DNA from: an uncultured Actinomycetes bacterium
GTDB taxonomy: Bacteria; Actinomycetota; Acidimicrobiia; Acidimicrobiales; Microtrichaceae
NCBI GenBank assembly: GCA_903941145.1
Contig: CAJANQ010000598.1
Coordinates: forward strand, 1 to 8,468
Direction of reading: 5' to 3'
DNA length: 8,468 nt
Part shown: positions 1 through 5,477 of the stretch, one piece after another
Layout: every line of letters starts with the position of its first letter
How positions within the stretch are numbered: the first letter of the stretch is position 1
Position numbers and translations under genes: made by a program
Notes under the pieces: model-generated
Told to the model about the DNA's origin: nothing
Database searches by the model: none
Seen by the model: the letters and a program-made list of their open reading frames with translations, nothing else

Positions 1-800
1 GTCTCGCGGCTCTTGATGCCGACCCGCCGGTTCTCGACCATGTCGAGCCGGCCCCAGCCGTAGGCGCCGACGATGTGGTTCATCGTCACGACGATCTCGT
101 GCAGCGGCATGGCGACGCCGTCGACGCTCACGGGGACCCCCTGGGTGAACCCGATGGTGACCTCGCGTGGCTCCGTCGCCGTCTGCTGCGTCATCTTCCA
201 GACGCCTGCGGGCGGCTCGGCCCAGGGGTCCTCCATCTCGCCGCACTCGATGGCACGGCCCCAGAGGTTGTCGTCGATGGAGTACATCTTCTCCTTGGTC
301 GCCGCCACCGGGATGTTGTGGAGTGCGGCGTACTCGATGGAGTCCTCACGCGTGAAGCCCCAGTTGCGCACGGGGGCGATGAGCTCCAGGTCCGGGGCGA
401 GGGCCATGGACGACACCTCGAACCGCACCTGGTCGTTGCCCTTGCCCGTGCAGCCGTGGGCGATGCCGTCCGCGCCGTACTTCCGGGCCAGGGCGACCTG
501 GTGCTTGACGATGAGCGGCCGGGACAGCGCGGACACGAGCGGGTACTTGCCCTCGTACATGGCGTTCGCCCGGATCACCGGGGCCAGGTAGTCACGTGCG
601 AACTCCTCGCGCAGGTCGAGCTGCTCGTAGACCGAGGCGCCGGCGCCGAGCGCCTTCTCCTCGTTCCCCTCGAGGGTGCCCTCCTGGCCGACGTCGGCCG
701 ACAGACAGATCACCTCGACCCCGAGGTTCTCGATCATCCACCGCACTGCCACCGACGTGTCGAGGCCGCCCGAGTAGGCCAGCACCACCTTCTGCGCCAT
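1..800 (-). CDS. argG: Argininosuccinate synthase, 3' end cut by window edge
   Basis: This cytoplasmic enzyme joins citrulline and aspartate using ATP to give argininosuccinate, the penultimate step of arginine synthesis. I translated the minus strand from the ATG at 800. It stays open to the window edge, giving 266 residues of a protein usually near 400, so the C-terminal third is missing. The N-terminal ATP pyrophosphatase loop AYSGGLDTS is at residues 8-16. The family motif GCTGKGNDQVRFE is at 116-128 and the substrate-binding segment SIDDNLWGRAIECG is at 174-187. A GGAGA Shine-Dalgarno sequence five bases upstream supports this start. The gene follows argR after 80 bp, the only real gap inside the arg cluster, so it may be co-transcribed or have its own control. 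No frameshift or missing motif was seen. Identification is secure; only the C-terminus cannot be judged. Confidence 0.97.
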   Translation of the reverse strand, partial: MAQKVVLAYSGGLDTSVAVRWMIENLGVEVICLSADVGQEGTLEGNEEKALGAGASVYEQLDLREEFARDYLAPVIRANAMYEGKYPLVSALSRPLIVKHQVALARKYGADGIAHGCTGKGNDQVRFEVSSMALAPDLELIAPVRNWGFTREDSIEYAALHNIPVAATKEKMYSIDDNLWGRAIECGEMEDPWAEPPAGVWKMTQQTATEPREVTIGFTQGVPVSVDGVAMPLHEIVVTMNHIVGAYGWGRLDMVENRRVGIKSRE

Positions 801-880
801 CTGAGTCTCCGTTCCTTCTGTGTTCGTTCTGGGGGGGGGTTGTTCTGGGGGTGTCGTTCGCAGCCGTGCGCCCGTGCCGG
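801..880 (-). other. argR-argG intergenic spacer with G9/C9 tract and repeated GTTCTGGGGG
   Basis: This 80-bp spacer carries the argG ribosome binding site and, on the plus strand, a run of nine G at 831-839. The ten bases GTTCTGGGGG occur at 826-835 and again at 842-851, a direct repeat offset by 16 bp. On the transcribed RNA the tracts read as C-runs, each followed by AGAAC. I see no TANNNT-type -10 element, no TGCAA-type ARG box and no convincing terminator hairpin. Only a weak GCCGG/CCGGC pairing (876-880 with 891-895) touches the end of argR. Its role is unknown; it could be a spacer, an RNA processing site or a second promoter with poor consensus. Confidence 0.5.
806..810 (-). promoter_or_regulatory. 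Ribosome binding site of argG
   Basis: On the minus strand this reads GGAGA, followed by five bases (ctcag preceded by the shared a) and the ATG at 800. It fits the anti-Shine-Dalgarno sequence well and fixes the argG start. Unlike argB and argD, argG has no overlapping upstream gene and so needs its own site. Confidence 0.7.
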
Positions 881-1345
881 TCAGCCGAGGCCGGCGAGGT
901 CCTTGACGTGCTGGGCCACCTTGGCACCGAGGCGTTCGTGCGCCACGACCAGCAGCGTGTCGTCGCCGGCGACAGTACCCACCACGCCGTCGACGCCTGT
1001 GCGGTCGAGTGCCGAGGCCACGACGTGGGCCGAGCCGGGAGGGGTCCGGAGGACGACCAGGTCGCCGCTGCGCTCGACCTCGACGACCCAGTCGCCGAGC
1101 ACCCGCCGGAGATGGTCCTCCGGCGCGACCTGCTCGGCCGGCATCTCTGGGATCGCGTAGGCCGTCTCGCCGCCGGGGATCCTGATCTTGATGGCTCCGA
1201 GCTCCTCGAGGTCGCGGGAGACCGTGGAGCCGTTGACCTTGACACCCGCGCCGGCGAGCAGGTCGACGAGCTGGGCCTGGTTGGTGACCCGGTGCTCCTC
1301 GAGGAGACCGGCGATGCGATGCTGCCGCTGCTGCTTCGCCCCCAT
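881..1345 (-). CDS. argR: Arginine repressor ArgR
   Basis: ArgR senses L-arginine and, as a hexamer in characterised members, binds ARG boxes to repress arginine synthesis genes. The 154-residue product has the usual family length of about 150-170. An N-terminal winged helix-turn-helix covers roughly residues 5-65, with the recognition helix motif STVSRDLEELG at 40-50. The C-terminal oligomerisation and arginine-binding domain covers about 80-150 and contains GTVAGDDT at 123-130. Its two aspartates (128 and 129) match the arginine-contacting pair known from E. coli ArgR. The start is the ATG at 1345, which shares one base with the argF stop (TGATG) and has GAGG seven bases upstream. A longer in-frame extension upstream has no family similarity and lies inside argF. 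The gene's place in the operon suggests autoregulation through the operator upstream of argC. Confidence 0.96.
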   Translation of the reverse strand: MGAKQQRQHRIAGLLEEHRVTNQAQLVDLLAGAGVKVNGSTVSRDLEELGAIKIRIPGGETAYAIPEMPAEQVAPEDHLRRVLGDWVVEVERSGDLVVLRTPPGSAHVVASALDRTGVDGVVGTVAGDDTLLVVAHERLGAKVAQHVKDLAGLG

Positions 1346-2244
1346 CAGCCGACCTCGTCGGCGAAGAGCCAGAGGAGCAGGCCGCGGGCACTGTGGAGCC
1401 GGTTGTGGGCCTGCGGCCAGATGCGGCTCTGCGGCCCGTCGAGGACGCCGTCGGTGGCCTCGTCGCCCCGGTGGGCCGGCAGACAGTGCAGGAAGATCGC
1501 CGAGGGGTCGGCGGCCGCCATGAGCTCCTCGTTGACCTGCCAGGCGGCGAACCGCTCCCGACGCTCCCGCTGCTCGGCCTCCTGGCCCATGGAGTACCAC
1601 GCGTCGGTGTAGACGACGTGAGCGCCGGCGACGGCCACGGCCGGGTCGTCGACCGTCTCGAAGTCGGTTCCCGCCGCCAGGATCCGGGCCTCGTCCGCTG
1701 CCACGAACCCGTAGCCCTGGGGGTGTGACACCCGGAACCTCGCGCCGACGAGGCCACAGCCGATGCCCAGCGAGCGCGCGACGTTGTTGGCATCACCGAC
1801 GTAGGTGACCGTGAGGCCGTCAAGGTGGCCGAACTCCTGGCGCACCGTGAGCAGGTCGGCGAGCGTCTGCACCGGGTGCGCCTCGTCGGAGAGCAGGTTG
1901 ACCACGGGCACCGACGCGGCGGCGGCCAGCCGCTCGACCTTGTCGTGCTCGAACACACGGGCGCCGATGAACCGTCCGTAGCCGGAGAACAGCCGGGCCA
2001 GGTCCTCGGCCGACTCGCGAGAGTCGATGCCGACCTCTTCGTGGCGGAGTGTGACGGGGTGGCCGCCAAGCTGGGTGACGGCCAGTTCCATGGAGCTGCG
2101 TGTGCGGGCCGACGGCTTCTCGAAGAGCAGCACGGCGCCCTGGTCGGCGAGGACCTTCGGGGGCGGCGTCCGCTCGGCGTGGTCGAGGACCGAGAGCAGC
2201 TCGGGCCCGGTGAGGTCGTCGACCTCGATCAGGTTTCGGGTCAT
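1345..2244 (-). CDS. argF: Ornithine carbamoyltransferase
   Basis: This cytoplasmic enzyme transfers the carbamoyl group of carbamoyl phosphate to ornithine, giving citrulline. The product is 299 residues, normal to slightly short for an anabolic OTC. The carbamoyl-phosphate binding motif SARTR is at 45-49, in the common actinobacterial form of STRTR. The HPVQTLADLLT segment is at 123-133. The ornithine-binding loop is DAWYSMGQE at 214-222, with the SMG signature at 218-220, and the catalytic HCLP is at 253-256. The C-terminal NRLHSARGLLLWL helix (281-293) completes the fold. SMG plus HCLP favour OTC over aspartate or acetylornithine carbamoyltransferase. The ATG at 2244 shares one base with the argD stop and has a strong AGGAGA upstream; the stop shares one base with the argR start. 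The operon context (argD before, argG after) supports a biosynthetic rather than arginine-deiminase role. Confidence 0.97.
   Translation of the reverse strand: MTRNLIEVDDLTGPELLSVLDHAERTPPPKVLADQGAVLLFEKPSARTRSSMELAVTQLGGHPVTLRHEEVGIDSRESAEDLARLFSGYGRFIGARVFEHDKVERLAAAASVPVVNLLSDEAHPVQTLADLLTVRQEFGHLDGLTVTYVGDANNVARSLGIGCGLVGARFRVSHPQGYGFVAADEARILAAGTDFETVDDPAVAVAGAHVVYTDAWYSMGQEAEQRERRERFAAWQVNEELMAAADPSAIFLHCLPAHRGDEATDGVLDGPQSRIWPQAHNRLHSARGLLLWLFADEVG
1353..1356 (-). promoter_or_regulatory. Ribosome binding site of argR inside the argF 3' end
   Basis: GAGG on the minus strand lies seven bases before the argR ATG at 1345, within the last codons of argF. It supports the short ArgR start over the longer in-frame alternative and allows re-initiation at the TGATG stop/start overlap. 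Confidence 0.6.
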
Positions 2245-3491
2245 CAGGTGGTCTCCTGGTCGCTGCCTGGTGCGGCGTGGGGGGCGAGTGCCTCGAGGAC
2301 CGCGGCAATGCGCGACACGCCCTCGTCGACCTCGTCGTCGGTGATGAGGAGGCTGGGAGCGAGCCGCAGCGCGGTCGGCGTCACGGCGTTGACCACGACA
2401 CCCTCTTCCAGCAGCGCGTCGGCCACGACCTTGGACGGCCTGAGCGCCAGGAACTCGGGCGAGAGCTCGACGGCGAGGAGCAGCCCGAGGCCCCGGACGC
2501 CGGTGACGGCCGGCAGGACCTCAAGGCCGGCCCGGAACCGGGCACCCGCGGCGACGGCTCGGGCGGGCACGTCCTCACGCTCCATGACGGCGAGCACGGC
2601 ACGGGCGGCGGCAGTGGCGAGCGGCTGGCCGCCATAGGTCGTGGCGTGGTCGCCCGGCTCGAACGCTGCAGCGACCGACGCGTCGGCCCAGCAGGCGCCG
2701 ATCGGGACGCCGTTGCCGAGCGCCTTGGCCATCGTGACCACGTCGGGACGGACCCCCAGCTGCTGGTGGGCGAACCACGAGCCGCAGCGTCCCAGTCCGG
2801 TCTGCACCTCGTCGACCATGAACAGGACGTCCCGCTCGGTACAGAGCTGGCGCACCGCGGCGAAGTACTCGGCCGTGGCCGGGTTCACCCCACCCTCGCC
2901 CTGCACGGCCTCGAGGAGGACCGCCGCGACAGTGCCGTCGAGCGCGGCATCGAGCGCGTCGACGTCGGCCCACGGCACGTGGCGGAACCCTTCGGGCAGC
3001 GGCTGGAACGGCTCGTGCTTGGCGGGCTGGCCCGTGGCGTGGAGCGTGGCGAGCGTCCGGCCGTGGAAGCTGCCGAGCGCCGAGACGACCTGGTACTTGC
3101 CGGCCGGGGCGCCGGCCCACTTGCGGGCGAGCTTGATGGCGGCCTCGTTGGCCTCGGCGCCGGAGTTGCAGAAGAAGACCTGTCCCCCGCCGCCGAGCAG
3201 CCGGTCGAGCGTGCCGGCGACCGGCGCCTGGTGCTCGGTCCCGAACAGGTTGGACACGTGCAGCAGCGTCTGCGCCTGGGCGGCCACTGCGTCGGCCACC
3301 TCCGGGTGGGCATGGCCGAGCGACGTCACGGCCAGGCCAGACAGCAGGTCGAGGTACTTCGTGCCCTGCAGGTCCCAGAGCCACGAGCCCTCGCCGCGCA
3401 CGAACTCGACCGACGGCGGGCCGTAGGTCGGCATCATCGGGCAGCGCACCAGCTCGGCGGGCGCCTCCATGGCGTCGCGGTGGGTGGTCAT
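2244..3491 (-). CDS. argD: Acetylornithine aminotransferase
   Basis: This PLP-dependent class III aminotransferase converts N-acetylglutamate semialdehyde to N-acetylornithine with glutamate as amino donor. The product has 415 residues, typical for ArgD (about 390-420). The PLP phosphate-binding segment NSGAEANEAAIKLARK is at 109-124. The cofactor aspartate lies in DEVQTG at 227-232, and the Schiff-base lysine is K256 in MAKALGNG. The second phosphate-contact loop is TTYGGQP at 284-290, where many ArgD proteins have STFGGNP. I chose the ATG at 3491, which overlaps the argB stop by four bases (ATGA). A long in-frame upstream extension is antisense-like low-complexity residues inside argB and is rejected. 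A second ATG seven codons in is possible. No good Shine-Dalgarno precedes it, so translation probably depends on coupling to argB. The same fold can act as succinyldiaminopimelate or ornithine aminotransferase, but the operon argues for ArgD. Confidence 0.96.
   Translation of the reverse strand: MTTHRDAMEAPAELVRCPMMPTYGPPSVEFVRGEGSWLWDLQGTKYLDLLSGLAVTSLGHAHPEVADAVAAQAQTLLHVSNLFGTEHQAPVAGTLDRLLGGGGQVFFCNSGAEANEAAIKLARKWAGAPAGKYQVVSALGSFHGRTLATLHATGQPAKHEPFQPLPEGFRHVPWADVDALDAALDGTVAAVLLEAVQGEGGVNPATAEYFAAVRQLCTERDVLFMVDEVQTGLGRCGSWFAHQQLGVRPDVVTMAKALGNGVPIGACWADASVAAAFEPGDHATTYGGQPLATAAARAVLAVMEREDVPARAVAAGARFRAGLEVLPAVTGVRGLGLLLAVELSPEFLALRPSKVVADALLEEGVVVNAVTPTALRLAPSLLITDDEVDEGVSRIAAVLEALAPHAAPGSDQETT
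2252..2257 (-). promoter_or_regulatory. Strong ribosome binding site of argF inside the argD 3' end
   Basis: The minus strand reads AGGAGA seven bases before the argF ATG at 2244, within the final argD codons. It is the best Shine-Dalgarno match in the cluster. It suggests that argF can be initiated independently of argD translation, in contrast to argB and argD, whose upstream sequences are poor. Confidence 0.75.
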
Positions 3492-4372
3492 GCGGCCGGC
3501 CCGTCCTGGTGGACCATCGTGCCCACGCCGGCGTCGGTGAAGAGCTCCAGCAGCAGCGCGTGGGGCACCCGGCCGTCGATCAGGTGCACCGACCCGACGC
3601 CGTTGCTGATCGCCTGCGCGCAGCCGAGCATCTTGGGGACCATCCCGCCGGCGATGGTGCCGTCGGCAACAAGGGCCTGAACCTCCGAGGTGCCGACCCG
3701 CTGGATCAGCGAGCCGGGGTCGTCGACGTCGGCGAGCAGCCCGGGAACGTCGGTCAGCATGATGAGCTTCTCGGCACCGAGGGCCTCGGCCACGGACGCG
3801 GCCACGTCGTCGGCGTTGATGTTGTAGGCCTGGCCGGCGGCGTCGGCGCCGATCGTGGCGATGACCGGGACCAGGTCCATGGCCAGGGTCCGCTCGATGA
3901 GCGTGGTGTCCACGCCCGTCACCTGGCCGACAAAACCCAGCTCGGGATCGTGGGCCTCGGCGGTGAGCAGCTGGGCGTCGGTGCCCGACAGCCCGAGCGC
4001 GACCGGCCCGAACCGGTTGAGCGCGGTCACGACGTCGGAGTTCACCTTGCCGATCAGCACCATCTTGGCGACCTCGAGCGTCTCGGCGTCGGTCACGCGA
4101 CGACCGTCGACGAACTCGGACTCCTTGCCCATCCGGGCGAGCCACTCACCGATCTGCGGGCCACCGCCGTGCACGACGACCGGCTTCATGCCCACCCGGT
4201 GCATGAGCACGACGTCCTCGGCGAACCGGGCGAACAGGTCGGGGTCCACCATGGCGTTGCCGCCGAACTTCACGACGACGACCGAGCCCCGGAACCGCTC
4301 GATGTACGGCAGGGCCTGGAGCAGTACCTCGACGGCGGTCTGCGGGTCGGTTCGGGGGTCGAAGGAGGTCAT
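3488..4372 (-). CDS. argB: N-acetylglutamate kinase, arginine-sensitive type
   Basis: This amino acid kinase family enzyme phosphorylates N-acetylglutamate, the usual committed and feedback-controlled step. The product has 294 residues. Visible elements are the nucleotide/phosphate lysine K35 in VKFGGNA, HGGGPQI at 68-74, the substrate arginine region RRVTDAETLE at 91-100, NINADDVA at 184-191 (N184 and D188 match the E. coli catalytic pair) and the second lysine K247 in GGMVPK. The roughly 30 residues before VVVVKFGG form the extra N-terminal helix found in arginine-inhibited hexameric kinases and absent from the E. coli enzyme. The C-terminal ELFTDAGVGT at 276-285 matches the arginine-site region of those enzymes. 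The start is the ATG at 4372, which overlaps the argC stop by four bases (ATGA); a 31-codon in-frame extension within argC is unlikely. Upstream only a weak GGGA is seen. argB ends in another ATGA overlap with argD. Confidence 0.96.
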   Translation of the reverse strand: MTSFDPRTDPQTAVEVLLQALPYIERFRGSVVVVKFGGNAMVDPDLFARFAEDVVLMHRVGMKPVVVHGGGPQIGEWLARMGKESEFVDGRRVTDAETLEVAKMVLIGKVNSDVVTALNRFGPVALGLSGTDAQLLTAEAHDPELGFVGQVTGVDTTLIERTLAMDLVPVIATIGADAAGQAYNINADDVAASVAEALGAEKLIMLTDVPGLLADVDDPGSLIQRVGTSEVQALVADGTIAGGMVPKMLGCAQAISNGVGSVHLIDGRVPHALLLELFTDAGVGTMVHQDGPAA

Positions 4373-5388
4373 GGATACGTCCCGACAAGTGGGAGGCCAG
4401 CGGTCTCGTCGAGGCCGAGGGCCAGGTTGGCGTTCTGGACCGCTGCGCCCGAGGCGCCCTTGCACAGGTTGTCGAGCGCAGCGATGGCCACGACCGTGCC
4501 CGTCCGGGCGTCGACCCGGGCGGTCAGGTGGACCGAGTTCGAGCCGAGCGTGGCCTTGGTCGACGGCGACCGCTCCGAGACGACCACGAAGGGCTCGTCC
4601 TCGTAGAAGTCCGCCAACACCGCGAGCACGTCGTCGGTCGTGGCCGACGTCGACGCGGGCCGGCCGTAGCAGGTGGCCAGGATGCCCCGGTTCATGGGGA
4701 CCAGGTGCGGGGTGAACAGCACGGACCCGCCGGTGTTCATCTCCATCTCGGGCGTGTGACGGTGGTCCAGCAACCCGTAGGCGGTGACGTCCTCGTCCAC
4801 GGCGCAGAACGTGGTGTTCGGCTTGGGGGGACGACCAGCGCCAGAGACGCCGGACACCGCGTCCACCACGAGACCGGCCGGCTCCACCAGCCCGGCCCGG
4901 ACGAGCGGCGCCAGCGCGAGCGACGCCGCAGTCGGGTAGCAGCCGGGGTTGGCCACTGCAGCAGCCCCCCGGATCTGGTCCCGGTAGAGCTCGGGGAGCC
5001 CGTACACGAACTGGTCCAGCAGGTCGGGGCGGGTGTGCGGCTCGTGGTACCAGGTCTCGTAGACGGCGGGGTCGGGAAGCCGGAAGTCAGCACCGAGGTC
5101 GACGACGACCTTCACCCGCCCGAGGACCGAGTCCATGAGCTCCTGGCTCTTGCCGTGCGGGAGCGCCACGAACAGCACCTCCACGCCGTCGAGCAACGCC
5201 GGGTCCCACGGCACGAACTGGGTGCCCCGGTAGGCCGCGGCCAGGCTCGGGTAGAGGTCGGCGACCAGGGCGCCGGCCTGCGAGTCGCCGGTGGCGAACT
5301 GGACGGAGAACTCGGGGTGGGAGGCGCAGAGACGCAGGAGCTCGGCCCCGGTGAACCCGGACCCACCCACGATGCCGACGGGGATCAT
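4369..5388 (-). CDS. argC: N-acetyl-gamma-glutamyl-phosphate reductase
   Basis: This enzyme reduces N-acetylglutamyl phosphate with NADPH to the semialdehyde, the third step of arginine synthesis. The 339-residue length matches the long ArgC type. The Rossmann dinucleotide loop GIVGGSGFTGAEL is at residues 5-17. The catalytic cysteine is C150 in NPGCYPT, and the catalytic histidine region HRHTPE is at 209-214. The conserved GVSGAGR is at 180-186 and the C-terminal DNLCKGASGAAVQN at 306-319. The start is the ATG at 5388, the first codon after the intergenic region. A TAGGGT -10-like element six bases upstream raises the possibility of a leaderless message, although AGGG in the same bases could serve as a weak ribosome binding site. 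The gene is first in the arg operon and is followed directly by argB, with no argJ between them. Regulation by ArgR through the upstream box is likely. Confidence 0.97.
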   Translation of the reverse strand: MIPVGIVGGSGFTGAELLRLCASHPEFSVQFATGDSQAGALVADLYPSLAAAYRGTQFVPWDPALLDGVEVLFVALPHGKSQELMDSVLGRVKVVVDLGADFRLPDPAVYETWYHEPHTRPDLLDQFVYGLPELYRDQIRGAAAVANPGCYPTAASLALAPLVRAGLVEPAGLVVDAVSGVSGAGRPPKPNTTFCAVDEDVTAYGLLDHRHTPEMEMNTGGSVLFTPHLVPMNRGILATCYGRPASTSATTDDVLAVLADFYEDEPFVVVSERSPSTKATLGSNSVHLTARVDARTGTVVAIAALDNLCKGASGAAVQNANLALGLDETAGLPLVGTYP

Positions 5389-5394
5389 CCGGTC

Positions 5395-5425
5395 ACCCTA
5401 GCCGCATGGCCGCAGGAACTTGCAA
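5395..5425 (-). promoter_or_regulatory. Candidate promoter of the arg operon
   Basis: On the minus strand the -10-like hexamer TAGGGT (5395-5400) lies six bases before the argC ATG. TTGCAA at 5420-5425 is the best -35-like hexamer, 19 bp upstream, slightly longer than the usual 16-18 bp. The spacer contains a tandem pair TGCGGCCA/TGCGGCTA. TAGGGT fits the TANNNT pattern common in actinobacterial housekeeping promoters. If used, transcription would start at or next to the A of the start codon. The -35 hexamer lies within the ARG box, which would let ArgR block polymerase. The assignment rests on motif and position only. Confidence 0.45.
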
Positions 5426-5434
5426 CAATTTGCA
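5421..5434 (-). promoter_or_regulatory. Probable ARG box (ArgR operator) upstream of argC
   Basis: The plus strand reads TGCAACAATTTGCA: two 5-bp inverted arms (TGCAA and TTGCA) around a 4-bp AT-rich spacer. This is the geometry of known ARG boxes, whose E. coli form has TGAAT and ATTCA arms around four A/T bases. A further TTGCG at 5440-5444 continues the series, so TTGC recurs at 5420, 5430 and 5440, exactly one helical turn apart, which may form a second overlapping site. It is the only clearly AT-richer patch in the region, lies between pheT and argC, and overlaps the candidate -35. With argR in the same operon, ArgR is the obvious ligand. Confidence 0.7.
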
Positions 5435-5456
5435 GAATCTTGCGTATCGAGTCGGG

Positions 5457-5477
5457 CCGGGGCTGTGTCAGCCCCGG
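5457..5477 (-). terminator. GC-rich hairpin at the pheT stop, possible terminator without U-tract
   Basis: CCGGGGCTG (5457-5465) and CAGCCCCGG (5469-5477) are perfectly complementary 9-bp arms around a 3-base loop. On the minus-strand transcript the stem begins inside the last pheT codons and includes the stop codon (TGA at 5470-5468). No run of T follows downstream on the transcribed strand, so it is not a classical intrinsic terminator. U-less hairpins of this kind have been proposed as terminators in actinobacteria. It could instead protect the pheST mRNA end or limit read-through into argC. Confidence 0.5.

Noticed and set aside
831..851. G-quadruplex in the argR-argG gap
   Set aside because: Only two separate G-runs (nine and five) are present, so four tracts arise only if each long run is split with minimal loops. 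This is too weak to claim as a regulatory quadruplex.
876..895. GCCGG/CCGGC inverted repeat at the argR 3' end as a terminator
   Set aside because: The stem is only 5 bp with a 10-base loop and no T-run follows. In sequence this GC-rich such pairings are frequent by chance.
75..1160. Plus-strand frame of 361 codons opposite argG and argR
   Set aside because: It is antisense to argG and argR, whose catalytic and DNA-binding motifs read cleanly on the minus strand. The product is compositionally biased and crosses the intergenic gap without any ribosome binding site or known motif.
1345..1600. 85-codon in-frame N-terminal extension of argR
   Set aside because: The extension lies wholly inside argF and is R/G/A/P-rich without similarity to ArgR. 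The ATG at 1345 has GAGG upstream, overlaps the argF stop, and yields the normal ArgR length.
3492..4145. 218-codon in-frame N-terminal extension of argD into argB
   Set aside because: It is arginine-rich shadow sequence over argB. The ATG at 3491 gives a normal 415-residue ArgD and an ATGA overlap with the argB stop.
2277..4606. Long plus-strand frames (2277-3680 and 3509-4606) opposite argD, argB and argC
   Set aside because: These are shadows with G/R/H/D-biased products and no domain signatures. The opposing genes have complete motifs and tightly overlapping junctions.
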